Assembly: GCA_023150875.1 (NCBI GenBank)
Contig: JAKLKC010000001.1
Location: 1-64,000, forward strand
From: Myxococcota bacterium
Lineage (GTDB): Bacteria; Myxococcota_A; UBA796; UBA9615; JAKLKC01
DNA: 64,000 nt
Reading direction: 5' to 3'
The position numbers and the translations under genes are program-made. How positions within the stretch are numbered: position 1 is the stretch's first letter; every line of letters begins with the position of its first letter. A model generated the notes under the pieces. It did no database searches. It was not told the DNA's origin and was given only the letters and a program-made list of their open reading frames with translations. Below, piece by piece: positions 44,916 to 53,817 of the stretch.

Positions 44916-45233
44916 CCTGCGCGTGTGCGCGGCGTACGCCCGGCGATGGCGCTCAGGGCGTCGCGAGGACCAGGACGGACCGCAGCAGGTCAGGAATGCG
45001 AAACCCGAGTCGAAGTCGGACACGGAACAGGTTGGCGCGGCCGTTGCCCTCGCCACTGCCGTGACGACCGGCGGTCGCACGGTTCGGCGGCGAGGCGCCC
45101 GGATCGCAAGGAACACCGCGATTTCGCGAGGGAAGGGATGCCGAGCGTAGCTCGACCGAGCGAAAGCGCGGGTGACGCCGCGAGGCGGGATGCATCGTCG
45201 CCCGGGTGTACGCCCGCACTTCGTGTTCGACTC
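44916..45233. other. 318-bp intergenic region with the second dispersed-repeat copy
   Basis: No coding sequence is supported. The 5' third holds the repeat (44953-45011). The rest has lower GC than its neighbours and a small palindrome CGCGATTTCGCG (45118-45129). Both flanking genes end here, so it may also serve as a bidirectional terminator region. Confidence 0.5.
44953..45011. repeat. Dispersed repeat, copy 2, uninterrupted
   Basis: Read on the minus strand, this 59-bp unit matches 7334-7377 (41/44) and 7472-7497 (23/26) as one continuous sequence. It lies 38 bp after the stop of the protease gene. Copy 1 also touches a gene's stop codon. Confidence 0.75.
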
Positions 45234-46436
45234 TCAACCCGAGGTCCGGACGGAGCCCCTCCCGGGGAGCTTCACCCGCTGTCCCGCCCGCATCTCCGCG
45301 AGGGGGTAGTGGGTGTCGCGCCACCGTACGCCGCCCAGCCGCAGGGTCACCAGCGCCGATCGCAGCAGGGTGACCGGGATGACGACGAGCCCCAGCGGCA
45401 TCAGGAGGGTCGCCCCGAGGGGGCGGCGGGCCCGCCTCCAGGCGACGAGGGCGGCGAGGACGTGGGCGGCGACGGCCAGGGCACCCAGGCCCGCGAGGGC
45501 GGGGCGGCCGTGGAAGAGGGCGAGGGGCGGGGCGAGGGCGAGCCACGGAAGGACCGCGGCGGTGAGGACCGCCCGGGGCAGGCTGTAGCCCGCGAGGACG
45601 GCGAAGGCGTTCTTCTCCTGTCCCCGCATCATCTCCGCGAGCCCGGCGTACCACCGCACCGAGAGGTGGTCGTGCCCGAGCAGGAAGCGGGCGCGAGCCC
45701 GGTGCCGGTGCAGGAGGAGCGCCAGCCCCAGGTCGTCGGCGACCTCGAGACGCAGCCACTCCAGGCCCTCGGTGGCCTCGAACGCGGGGCGGCGCACCAG
45801 GGCGAAGGCCCCGACGCCGGCGTAGGCGTCCGAGCCGGGCTCTCCGACCGCGGACGTGCGGGTGGTGGCGAAGAACGCGAGGCCGAACATCGAGACCGTC
45901 GCCTGCATCGCCACGCCGCCCCCCTCGATGAGGGGCATGACCGAGAGCAGGTCGGCGCGCTCGGCCTCGGCGACGGCGACCACCCGCCTGAGGGCCCCAG
46001 GAGCGAACCGCACGTCGGCGTCGGTATAGAGGACGAAGTCGCCCCGGGCGCGGCGGCTCCCCTGGTGCATCGCATGCACCTTGCCCAGCCAGCCCCGCGG
46101 CAGGTCGGGGACGTGGACCGCTTCCACCCGCGGGTCTTCCGCCAACCGATCGACGATGGCCGAGGTACCGTCGGTGGAGCGGTCGTCGACGAGCACGACC
46201 TGGAGGGCGGGATAGTCCTGGAGGAGCAGCGTCCGGGCCGCGTCCTCCAGGGTCTCGGCCTCGTCCCGTGCGGCGACGACGACGCTGAGGAGGGGCCACG
46301 CGGGCGGATCGGGAGCGGGGACGTCGCCGAGGCGCCGGGTGCGGGCGACCTCCCACGCGCCGCGGGCGTAGAGGGCCGCGGCGGCGAGGCAGGCCAGCCC
46401 GAGGAGGACGGCGAGGGGGAGCGGGAGGTCGATCAT
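45234..46436 (-). CDS. Membrane-bound family 2 glycosyltransferase
   Basis: A 400-residue GT2 enzyme with an N-terminal membrane helix (6-24) and three or four C-terminal helices (about 280-370). The GT-A core has LLSVVVAARDEAETL, VLVDDRSTDGT, FVLYTDADVRF (the DxD motif) and LEVADDLGLALLLHRHR. The arrangement resembles hopene- or carotenoid-associated glycosyltransferases and other envelope GT2 enzymes. Its acceptor is unknown. It lies 79 bp downstream of the propeller-like gene on the same strand. Confidence 0.82.
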   Translation of the reverse strand: MIDLPLPLAVLLGLACLAAAALYARGAWEVARTRRLGDVPAPDPPAWPLLSVVVAARDEAETLEDAARTLLLQDYPALQVVLVDDRSTDGTSAIVDRLAEDPRVEAVHVPDLPRGWLGKVHAMHQGSRRARGDFVLYTDADVRFAPGALRRVVAVAEAERADLLSVMPLIEGGGVAMQATVSMFGLAFFATTRTSAVGEPGSDAYAGVGAFALVRRPAFEATEGLEWLRLEVADDLGLALLLHRHRARARFLLGHDHLSVRWYAGLAEMMRGQEKNAFAVLAGYSLPRAVLTAAVLPWLALAPPLALFHGRPALAGLGALAVAAHVLAALVAWRRARRPLGATLLMPLGLVVIPVTLLRSALVTLRLGGVRWRDTHYPLAEMRAGQRVKLPGRGSVRTSG

Positions 46437-46515
46437 CCGGCGGCCGGGACCATCCTACGCGAGGGGGCGATGACGCGGCCCGGTCCGGGCCGCACCGGAC
46501 CCGACACCCCCCCGG

Positions 46516-47553
46516 TCAGCGGCCGAAGGACAGCCGGTCCAGCACCGGGTCCTCGTCGTCGTAGCGGTCCAGGCGCTGGCGATCCAGGACGTAGAGTCCG
46601 CCGTAGGCGTCGCTGACGAAGACCCGGTGGGGGCTCACCGCCACCCCCGTCGTGCAGGTACCCAGGGGCCAGGTGGACATCAGTGTGGGACCGCACCGGT
46701 CCCGGGCCGTCCGCAGGTCGGCGACGTGGAGCAGGCGCGTGTCCGTGGCCACGTAGGCCGTCCCGCCGTCCACCACGACGGCGCCCCCCTCCGGCGCGCC
46801 GCCGTCGATCTCCAGGTCCAGGGACGAGACCGGGAGCAGCGGACCCTCCTCGGCCCACTCCAGGACGTCGATCCGCCCGGCGGGGCTCCAGGTGACCACC
46901 ATCCGGCGGTCCTCGGCCCCGGTGGCCGGCGCCGCGGCCCGGGCGTCCCGGTCGGCCCACCCCCGGACCCGCGCCTCGGCGCCGTCCAGGCCCAGGGCGA
47001 AGACCCCCGCTCCACCGGCGGCCACGGCGAGGTGGCGGGGCCCCAGGAAGGCGAGGTCCTCGGGCACCGCGCCCCCCGGCAGGGCGGTGCGGGACGCCGG
47101 GGTCGGGTCCCCACCGGGCGGGACGTCGAAGACCAGCACCTCGCCGGCGGTGCCCACGGCGATGCGGTCGCCCAGGGTCGCCACGCAGCGGATGGGGGCA
47201 CCCAGCTCGACGAGGGTGCGGATCCCGCCGTCCTCCACCCGGTGGAGCCCCCCCAGGTCGTCCGCCGCCAGCAGGCCAGCGGGAGTGGCGGCCACCGCCC
47301 GGCAGGCTCCCGGCAGGGGTACCCTCGCCACCCGGCGGAGCGCGGATCCCGTCAGGTCCACTACCTCGACCCCCCGCGCCGTCCGCACCAGGGCCCGCCC
47401 CCCCTGGACCGCCAGGCCCTCGGCCCGCCCCCCCATCACCGCGTCCAGCAGGTCGGCCGCCGCCAGGTCCTCGGGAGGCGAGGGGATGCCGCCCTCGACC
47501 TCGGTGGGCCTCTTCCGGCGGGCCCAGAGCTCGTCCAGCGTCAAGAATCCCAT
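46516..47553 (-). CDS. Beta-propeller-like protein of unknown function
   Basis: A 345-residue protein without signal peptide. After a helical N-terminal part (LTLDELWARRK), about six blades recur every 42 or so residues, each with a pattern such as GLAVQGGRALVRTARGVEVVDL, LGDRIAVGTAGEVLVFDV or GTAYVATDTRLLHVADL. This matches WD40-like or LVIVD-type propellers. It is probably a cytoplasmic scaffold. GGAGG precedes the ATG. A TTGAAA -35-like hexamer lies on the minus strand at 47642-47647. Confidence 0.65.
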   Translation of the reverse strand: MGFLTLDELWARRKRPTEVEGGIPSPPEDLAAADLLDAVMGGRAEGLAVQGGRALVRTARGVEVVDLTGSALRRVARVPLPGACRAVAATPAGLLAADDLGGLHRVEDGGIRTLVELGAPIRCVATLGDRIAVGTAGEVLVFDVPPGGDPTPASRTALPGGAVPEDLAFLGPRHLAVAAGGAGVFALGLDGAEARVRGWADRDARAAAPATGAEDRRMVVTWSPAGRIDVLEWAEEGPLLPVSSLDLEIDGGAPEGGAVVVDGGTAYVATDTRLLHVADLRTARDRCGPTLMSTWPLGTCTTGVAVSPHRVFVSDAYGGLYVLDRQRLDRYDDEDPVLDRLSFGR

Positions 47554-47744
47554 CGCGGCCTCCGGGGAACAGGCCCCGCCCGGGGGGACCGGCGCCTCCC
47601 GCGACGCGCCGGTTCGATCCTGAACGGCTCGTCGGAGCGGATTTCAAGCCGCCAGCGACGTCCACCCCTCGAATTTGCCGGCACCGGGCCGCCGGGGCAA
47701 GCCCGAGCGGACGGGAACGCGACCTTCCCCGAGGGGGGGAGGGC

Positions 47745-48182
47745 TCAGGATACGCCGGAAAGCCAGGCGTAGAGCCAGTTGAGCAGGACCGCAAGCGTCC
47801 CGGCGGCCGCGAACGCCGCGCTCCGGGCCCCCCCGAGCCTCACCCGGGGGAAGGGCAGCCGGGCGGCGTGCCGGAGGGCGACCAGCGCCGGCAGGGCGAT
47901 GGCGGCGAGGCAGAGCAGGGCGCCCAGGGGGTTCTGGACGAACGCCTCGCCCACCCTGCCGTGGGCCAGGTGGACCCAGGAGCGGGTCATCCCGCACGTG
48001 AGGCAGGGGATCCCGGTGAGGGCCTTCAGGGAGCAGACCACCACCGGGTGGCGGTCGAACGGATAGAAGCGGGCGAGCGCGATCAGCACGACGGCGCAAG
48101 CCGCGAGGGCGTCCGAGGCCCCCAGGCCCGGACGGGCCGGCGGTTCGGGGTAGGGCTCGAGCTCCAGGAGCCGGTCGGGCAT
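47745..48182 (-). CDS. DUF2752 membrane protein
   Basis: A 145-residue protein with three membrane helices (about 33-52, 85-105 and 120-140). The diagnostic DUF2752 motif is LKALTGIPCLTCGMTRSW with Cys at residues 69 and 72, followed by HLAHGRVGEAFVQNPLGAL. Function is unknown; the CxxC is probably redox-active or metal-binding. An alternative start lies 12 codons upstream. Divergent from ahcY. Confidence 0.82.
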   Translation of the reverse strand: MPDRLLELEPYPEPPARPGLGASDALAACAVVLIALARFYPFDRHPVVVCSLKALTGIPCLTCGMTRSWVHLAHGRVGEAFVQNPLGALLCLAAIALPALVALRHAARLPFPRVRLGGARSAAFAAAGTLAVLLNWLYAWLSGVS

Positions 48183-48223
48183 GGCGCGGTCACCCGGGGC
48201 CCGACCCGCGGCGGACACGGCGG

Positions 48224-48252
48224 TTGACAGCCGGGCCCCACGAAGGTATCAA
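48224..48252 (+). promoter_or_regulatory. Strong sigma-70-type promoter for ahcY
   Basis: A consensus -35 TTGACA (48224-48229), exactly 17 bp, then TATCAA (48247-48252). The transcript would begin near 48259 and have a 55-nt leader before the ATG at 48314. This is the best promoter match in the window, fitting a housekeeping gene. Confidence 0.72.
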
Positions 48253-48313
48253 CCGCGTCCCCCCAACGCCACGGGCCCCGACGGGGCAGAGGGTGGCTCA
48301 GGAGCGTTCCCGC

Positions 48314-49567
48314 ATGGACTACAAGGTGAAGGATCTCGCGCTCGCCGAGGGCGGCATGCTCAAGGTGGAGTGGGCCGAGGCCCGCATGCCCGTGCTCATG
48401 GCCCTGCGCCGCAAGTACCAGGAGACCCAGCCCCTGAAGGGGATGCGGGTCGCCGGCTGCCTCCACGTCACCAAGGAGACCGCGGTCCTGATCCGCACCC
48501 TGCGGGCCGCGGGCGCCGAGATCTCCTGGTCCGGCTGCAACCCCCTCTCCACCCAGGACGACGTCGCCGCCGCCCTGGCCGCCGACGGGGTCAGCATCTA
48601 CGCCTGGCACGGCCTCGACGCCGAGCAGTACTACTGGTGCATCGACCGCACCCTCGACTTCAAGCCCACCCTGACCCTGGACGACGGCGCCGACCTCATC
48701 ATGCGGGTACACACGCGGTTCCCCGAGCTCGCCGCGGGCGTCTACGGCGGGACCGAGGAGACCACCACCGGCGTCCACCGCCTCCGGGCCATGGCCGCCG
48801 ACGGGAAGCTCCGCTACCCCGTGCTGGCCATCAACGACGCCGAGACCAAGTGGGACTTCGACAACGTCTACGGCACCGGCCAGTCCTCCCTGGACGGGAT
48901 CCTCCGCGCCACGTCGGTGCTCCTCGCCGGCAAGAACTTCGTGGTCGCGGGCTACGGCCACTGCGGCCGGGGCGTGGCGATGCGGGCCCGGGGTATGGGC
49001 GCCCGGGTCATCGTGACCGAGGTCAAGGCCACCGCGGCCCTCAAGGCGACCCTGGAGGGCTTCCAGGTGATGACGATGGACGAGGCCGCCAAGGTCGGCG
49101 ACATCTTCATCACCCAGACCGGCATCCGGGACATCATCGTCAAGCGCCACTTCGAGTCGATGAAGGACGGCGCGATCTTCTGCAATACCGGCCACTTCGA
49201 CTGCGAGATCAACGGCGGCGACCTCAAGGCGCTGGCCAAGGGCGTCCGGACCATCCGGCCCAACTGCGAGGAGTTCGTCATGGCCGACGGCCGGCGGCTC
49301 TACCTCCTCGGCCAGGGCCGGCTCATCAACCTCGCCGCCGCCGAGGGCCACCCGAGCGAGGTCATGGACATGTCCTTCGCCAACCAGTTCCTGGGCATGA
49401 TCCGCATGGCGACGGAGGGCCGGGACCTGAAGCCCGGCGTCTACGACATCCCCGGGGCGCAGGACCAGGAGCTGGCCCTGACCAAGCTCGGCACCATGGG
49501 GATCGCCATCGACCAGCTCACCGAGGAGCAGGTCCGCTACGCCGCGGACTACACCGAGGGGACCTGA
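48314..49567 (+). CDS. ahcY: Adenosylhomocysteinase
   Basis: A 417-residue S-adenosyl-L-homocysteine hydrolase that removes the SAH product of methyltransferases, giving adenosine and homocysteine with bound NAD+. Signatures: RVAGCLHVTKETAVLIRTL, SGCNPLSTQDDVAAAL, GGTEETTTGVHRL, AINDAETKWDFDNVYGTGQS and the Rossmann VVAGYGHCGRGVA, then FCNTGHFDCEI. The C-terminal Lys-Tyr tail of eukaryotic enzymes is replaced by a shorter end after YAADYTEG, as in many bacterial and archaeal short forms. An AGGAG site lies 10 bp before the ATG. Confidence 0.95.
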   Translation: MDYKVKDLALAEGGMLKVEWAEARMPVLMALRRKYQETQPLKGMRVAGCLHVTKETAVLIRTLRAAGAEISWSGCNPLSTQDDVAAALAADGVSIYAWHGLDAEQYYWCIDRTLDFKPTLTLDDGADLIMRVHTRFPELAAGVYGGTEETTTGVHRLRAMAADGKLRYPVLAINDAETKWDFDNVYGTGQSSLDGILRATSVLLAGKNFVVAGYGHCGRGVAMRARGMGARVIVTEVKATAALKATLEGFQVMTMDEAAKVGDIFITQTGIRDIIVKRHFESMKDGAIFCNTGHFDCEINGGDLKALAKGVRTIRPNCEEFVMADGRRLYLLGQGRLINLAAAEGHPSEVMDMSFANQFLGMIRMATEGRDLKPGVYDIPGAQDQELALTKLGTMGIAIDQLTEEQVRYAADYTEGT

Positions 49568-49574
49568 TCCCACG

Positions 49575-49604
49575 GGGGCGGCGCGTCACCCGGCGCGCCG
49601 CCCC
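49575..49604. terminator. Bidirectional terminator-type hairpin between ahcY and rmlB
   Basis: Perfect 11-bp arms GGGGCGGCGCG and CGCGCCGCCCC around an 8-nt loop, 8 bp after the ahcY stop and 40 bp before the end of the convergent rmlB. No U-tract on either strand, so termination may rely on stem strength or Rho. Confidence 0.55.
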
Positions 49605-49645
49605 ACACCCCGCCGCCCGCCTCCCCCGCTCCGTCCTCCTCCCTC

Positions 49646-50680
49646 CTACCGCTCCCCTCCCCCATCCCCCAGGTCCCTGGCCCGGGCGAGCACCCGCTCG
49701 CACCAGCCGCGGTTCTCGGCGTACCAGGCGAAGGTGTCTCCGAGCCCCGCGACGAAGGGGATGGAGGGCGCCCACCCGAGGTCCCGGCGGGTGTGGGCGT
49801 CGTCCAGGGCGTAGCGCCGGTCGTGGCCGGGGCGATCGGTCACCGACGCGATCCCCTCGGGCCCCCTGCCCGCCATCGCCAGCACCGCCAGGACCACGTC
49901 GCGGTTGGGCCTGGGGTGGGCCCCCGCGAAGTGGTAGGTCCGCCCCGGCACCCCCGCCTCGACGACCCGCGCCAGCCCGAGGGCGTGGTCGCGGACGTGC
50001 AGCCAGTCCCGCTGGTGGAGGCCGTCCCCGTACAGCGGCACCGCCCGGCCGTCCAGGGCGGCGAGGACCGCCACGGGCAGGAGCTTCTCGGGGAACTGCC
50101 GCGGGCCGTAGTTGTTGGTGCAGCGGGTCACCACCACCGGCAGGCCGTAGGTGCGATGGCAGGACAGCGCCAGCAGGTCGGCGCTCGCCTTGGAGGCGGC
50201 GTAGGGGGAGCCCGGGAGGAGGGGGTCCTCCGGGCGCGCCGGGGGGATCGGGTCCTCGATGGACCCGTAGACCTCGTCGGTGGAGACCTGCACGAAGAGG
50301 GACACGCCCGCCCCCCGGGCGGCCCGCAGCAGCACCTCGGTGCCCAGCACGTTGGTCCTGAGGAAGGGGCCGGGATCGGCGATGGAGCGGTCCACGTGGC
50401 TCTCGGCGGCGGCGTGGACCACCACGTCCATCCCGCCCTCGAAGGCGCGAGAGACGGCGGCGGTGTCGGCGACGTCTCCCCGGACGAGGCGGTAGCGGGG
50501 GTGGCCCTCGAGGTGCGCCAGGTTCTCCGGGGGACCCGCGTAGGTGCAGAGGTCCAGGTTCACCACCTCCGCCCCGGGCCAGCGCTCCAGCGCGTGCTCG
50601 ACGAGGTGGCTGCCGATGAAACCGCACCCGCCCGTGATCAGGATCCGGCCCCGCGGACCGCGGCCCGGCACCTCGGACAT
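49646..50680 (-). CDS. rmlB: dTDP-glucose 4,6-dehydratase
   Basis: A 344-residue extended short-chain dehydrogenase that makes dTDP-4-keto-6-deoxyglucose. The NAD motif is GGCGFIG (17-23). The catalytic STDEVYG carries Thr134, Asp135 and Glu136, and Tyr160-x3-Lys164 is in SPYAASKA. Sugar-site motifs TNNYGPRQFPEKLLP and YGDGLHQRDWLHVRDH match RmlB. With RmlA at 30399 it can supply deoxysugars for surface glycans. An extended -10 TGCTACCAT lies on the minus strand at about 50732-50740. Confidence 0.93.
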   Translation of the reverse strand: MSEVPGRGPRGRILITGGCGFIGSHLVEHALERWPGAEVVNLDLCTYAGPPENLAHLEGHPRYRLVRGDVADTAAVSRAFEGGMDVVVHAAAESHVDRSIADPGPFLRTNVLGTEVLLRAARGAGVSLFVQVSTDEVYGSIEDPIPPARPEDPLLPGSPYAASKASADLLALSCHRTYGLPVVVTRCTNNYGPRQFPEKLLPVAVLAALDGRAVPLYGDGLHQRDWLHVRDHALGLARVVEAGVPGRTYHFAGAHPRPNRDVVLAVLAMAGRGPEGIASVTDRPGHDRRYALDDAHTRRDLGWAPSIPFVAGLGDTFAWYAENRGWCERVLARARDLGDGGGER

Positions 50681-50759
50681 GCGAAGGACCTCCCGCGCCC
50701 CGGCCCCGCCTCCGGCCGACCGCGGCGGGGATGGTAGCACGGGGAGGCTGGGGCGCGTC

Positions 50760-51200
50760 CTAGGCCCCGCGGATCTCCCCTGCCGGGGCCCCGCCGCCGG
50801 ACTCCCCGCCGTCCGGCCACCACGCGTGGCGCGCCAGGTCGCAGCGCCCCTCCCAGTCGAACGGGATCCCCTCCGCCTCCAGGCGGCGGCGCTGGACCTC
50901 GGCCCGGACGAAGTCGCCCCGGTGGGAGATCGCCCCCCGGGCGTTGATCACGCGGTGCCACGGGACCGATCCGCGACCGCCCTCGGCGAGGTGGGGAGGC
51001 AGGGCCGCCAGCGCCCACCCCACCTGACGCGCCACCCGGGGGGAACCCAGGGCCGCGCCCACGGCGCCGTAGGTGGTCACCCTCCCGGGGGGGATCCCCC
51101 GGACGACCTCCCACACCCTCTCGTTGAAGCCGGGCCCGCACACCCGGGGCTCGGGGGCGAGGAGGTCGTCGGGCGGACGGCGGGGCGCGCGGGGAGCCAT
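50760..51200 (-). CDS. Alkyltransferase-like protein (MGMT fold, Trp in place of active-site Cys)
   Basis: A 146-residue protein with the DNA-binding domain of O6-alkylguanine-DNA alkyltransferase: VWEVVRGIPPGRVTTYGAVGAALG, then ARQVGWALAALP. The active-site motif reads PWHRV (residues 80-84) where MGMT has PCHRV, so it cannot accept the alkyl group. This is the hallmark of ATL proteins, which bind O6-alkylguanine and hand it to nucleotide excision repair. Residues 122-146 are a short non-conserved tail. It lies 79 bp upstream of rmlB on the same strand. Confidence 0.88.
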   Translation of the reverse strand: MAPRAPRRPPDDLLAPEPRVCGPGFNERVWEVVRGIPPGRVTTYGAVGAALGSPRVARQVGWALAALPPHLAEGGRGSVPWHRVINARGAISHRGDFVRAEVQRRRLEAEGIPFDWEGRCDLARHAWWPDGGESGGGAPAGEIRGA

Positions 51201-51262
51201 GCCGGGATTATAGGGGCGGGGACCTGGTCCCCGCTCCCCCGGGCCCCCGGGGGAGCTTGTGC

Positions 51263-51268
51263 TATCAT
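51263..51268 (+). promoter_or_regulatory. Extended -10 element before the 51.4-58.0 kb envelope module
   Basis: TTGTGCTATCATCCCGCG contains TATCAT preceded by TGC. The predicted start would give a leader of about 90 nt to the ATG at 51364. The same TGC-TAnnnT core occurs upstream of ribH and rmlB. Confidence 0.45.
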
Positions 51269-51363
51269 CCCGCGCCTCGTCGGCGGAGCCGCCCCCCTGG
51301 CCGTCCGCCCCCCACCCGCCCCGGCCGCCTCCCGCCCGGGGCGCCGCGCCGGAGGAGCGCTCC

Positions 51364-53817
51364 ATGGGTCGCCCGTCGGGCCTCGCCCTGCCTCTTGTCG
51401 CCGCTCTCGCCGCCGTCTTCTTGCCCACCCCCGCCCTGGGGGTGACGTCCGGGGAGCTCATCGAGCTCCACGACCGCATCGCCGACCGGAAGGTCGACGC
51501 CACCCGGCGGGCCGACGCCGCGGGCCGCTCCCTGTCCCGCCCGGGCCTCGAGGCGACCTTCGCCTCGGGCGAGTTCCACCCCGTCGTGCGGGGGGACGGC
51601 CGCGTCGTGGGCCTGGTCTTCCGGGGCGAGGGCGCCGTGACCCTCTCCGCGCCCGATCCGGTGGAGGCGGCCTCCCTGGCCCGCACCCTGCGGGGCGACC
51701 CCGGCCCCCGCCGGTTCGGCCAGGCGTGGATGCTCTTCACCGACGACACCCTGGACACCCTGGTGCCCCCCGAGCCGGGTTGGACCCCGGCCCCGGAGGG
51801 CGCCCCGGCGGCGGTGGCGCTCCACCAGGCCCGCCACGCCCTGCTGATGGACCCGCGGTGGGAGAAGTGGACGCCGGCCCTGGAGCTGGACGTGCTGGAG
51901 GACCTCTTCGGCTCGGGCTTCGTCGGCGGCCACGTCCTGGTGGAGCTGGACGTGGAGGGGGCCGGCTGGGTCGGGTACCTCCACAACCCGCGGGGGGCGC
52001 TGGAACCCGGCAGGAACACGTCGGTCTTCACCCACGCCTCCCGGGCATCGGCGCCCCACGTCGTCCACCTGGCGGCGAGCTTCGACGCCCCCGGGACCGA
52101 GCCCCCGCCCGCGCCCACCTGGGACATGATCTCCGTCGACGTGGACCTCACCGCCCGCGCCAAGGGGATGGACCGCGACCTGTCGAAGGTGGCGCTGAAG
52201 GTCGAGCAGCGGTTCACCAACACCGCCGAGACGCCGGTGCGGGCCCTGACCCTGGAGCTCGGGGACGGCGTGCGGCGCTGCGTGGGGGACGAGGACTTCG
52301 GCCGCCTGAAGTTGTCACGGATCCGGGACTACGCCGACAAGGAGCCCGCGACCCTCCACCGCCGCGGCCGCCTCTTCGTCGCCCTGAACACCCCGCTGGG
52401 CAAGGACGAGGTCGAGGTGCTCCGCCTGGAGTACGGCGGGCCCCTCGTACAGCCCGTGAAGGACTCCGGCGCCGGCTCCAACGCCCGGTTCACCCCGTTG
52501 CAGGGCTGGGCCTGGTACCCGCGCCCCCTCCGCTCGGACCGGCACCAGTTCGCCGTCACCTTCCACACCGACCGCTTCGTGCGGGGGGTCGCCACCGGCG
52601 ACCTGGTCTCCGACGTGGAAGACCCCGTGGCCAAGGGGAGGACCATGCGCTACGAGGAGAAGGGAGGCGTGCTCTCCGGCGCGGCGATGGTGGGGGAGTA
52701 CGTCGTCTTCGAGAGCGATCCCGCCGAGGGGCACCCCCGGATCCGCCTCTTCACCCTCGACTCCAACCGCCAGATCGCCCGCCAAGTCCTCGAGGACCAG
52801 CGGCGCGTGGTCCGGTTCATGGAGACGCTCTGGGGCCGTTTCCCTTACTCCTCGCTGAACATGGTGGACCTGCTGCCCATGCCGTCGGGCAACTGGAACT
52901 ACGATCCCCGGGTCAACATGACCGGCGCCACCGAGGCGGGGTGGACCTGCCCTCCCCCCGGGGACCTGTGGCCCTGGGAGGGCTTCGCCGAGTCGTCCAC
53001 GGGCTGCCTCTCCATCCACCTGCCCACCACCGCGCCGTCCACCGACCGGATCCAGGCGAACACCCTCAACCAGCTCTGGACCCAGAACCCCAACGCGCTG
53101 CTGATGTACCAGGCCGCCCGCACCGCCCGCCAGTGGTGGGGGCAGATGGTGGGCCCCGCCCGCCCGGAGGACGCTTGGCTGGTGGAGGGCATCGCGAGCT
53201 GGTCGGCGGCGCTGATGCTCCACCGGGCCAAGGGTGACTCCGCCTTCGAGTCCCGGGTGAAGCTCTGGCACGACTACGCCCGGGGCGGGAGCGATCAGGG
53301 CCCCCTCGCCCTGGGCTCGCGCCTGGGCCCGGCCTTCCCCGATCTGGGCTGGGGGAAGGGACCGGCGGTGATCTCCATGCTGGCGGAGCGGGTGGGTTCG
53401 GGCTTCCTGGTGCACACCCTCCAAGGGATCCTCAACCGCCCCCCCGCGGGGGGGCTCTCCACCGAGGCCATGCGGAAGGCCCTGGAGGGGACCGAGGCGG
53501 GAAGCCTGGAGCCCTTCTTCGACTTCTGGGTGCGGGGGACCGAGCTGCCCTCCCTGACCTGGTCCCTGGACGTGAAGCAGGCGGGGGACGCCTTCGAGGT
53601 TTCGGGCAAGGTCCGCAGCGACCCCGCCGCCCCGGGCCTGGTGGTGCCCGTCGCCATCCATCTCTCCCGCAAGAAGGTCCTCTACGAGACGATCACCCTC
53701 GCCGGCCCCGAGACCCCCTTCTCGTTCCCCGGCCTGGAGAGCAAGCCCTCGAAAGTGGAGCTGGACCCGCAGCGCGTCGTGCTCTCCCGGGGACTCTCCC
53801 AGGTGAAGGCGGAATGA
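51364..53817 (+). CDS. M1-family peptidase homologue lacking the zinc site (pseudo-peptidase)
   Basis: An 817-residue exported protein with a Sec signal (1-26). Residues 250-700 resemble M1 aminopeptidases: a beta-rich N-domain, WAWYPRPLRSDRHQFAVTF, a GRFPYSSLNMVDLL stretch, and then the catalytic region. There the HExxH-QWWG signature reads A585-R-T-A-R589-QWWG, so both His ligands and the catalytic Glu are lost. The third ligand position Glu608 in WLVEGIASW remains at the exact 18-residue spacing. The protein is therefore probably non-catalytic, perhaps a substrate-binding or scaffold protein. GGAGGAG precedes the ATG, and its stop overlaps the next start as ATGA. Confidence 0.82.
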   Translation: MGRPSGLALPLVAALAAVFLPTPALGVTSGELIELHDRIADRKVDATRRADAAGRSLSRPGLEATFASGEFHPVVRGDGRVVGLVFRGEGAVTLSAPDPVEAASLARTLRGDPGPRRFGQAWMLFTDDTLDTLVPPEPGWTPAPEGAPAAVALHQARHALLMDPRWEKWTPALELDVLEDLFGSGFVGGHVLVELDVEGAGWVGYLHNPRGALEPGRNTSVFTHASRASAPHVVHLAASFDAPGTEPPPAPTWDMISVDVDLTARAKGMDRDLSKVALKVEQRFTNTAETPVRALTLELGDGVRRCVGDEDFGRLKLSRIRDYADKEPATLHRRGRLFVALNTPLGKDEVEVLRLEYGGPLVQPVKDSGAGSNARFTPLQGWAWYPRPLRSDRHQFAVTFHTDRFVRGVATGDLVSDVEDPVAKGRTMRYEEKGGVLSGAAMVGEYVVFESDPAEGHPRIRLFTLDSNRQIARQVLEDQRRVVRFMETLWGRFPYSSLNMVDLLPMPSGNWNYDPRVNMTGATEAGWTCPPPGDLWPWEGFAESSTGCLSIHLPTTAPSTDRIQANTLNQLWTQNPNALLMYQAARTARQWWGQMVGPARPEDAWLVEGIASWSAALMLHRAKGDSAFESRVKLWHDYARGGSDQGPLALGSRLGPAFPDLGWGKGPAVISMLAERVGSGFLVHTLQGILNRPPAGGLSTEAMRKALEGTEAGSLEPFFDFWVRGTELPSLTWSLDVKQAGDAFEVSGKVRSDPAAPGLVVPVAIHLSRKKVLYETITLAGPETPFSFPGLESKPSKVELDPQRVVLSRGLSQVKAE

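Noticed and set aside
47600-47640. tRNA-like GGTTCGATCC stretch
   Set aside because: No acceptor stem, D-arm or anticodon arm can be folded around it.
48260-48313. SAH riboswitch upstream of ahcY
   Set aside because: The leader is only about 55 nt after a strong promoter and does not hold the two conserved SAH-aptamer stems, although AGGAGCG occurs next to the start.
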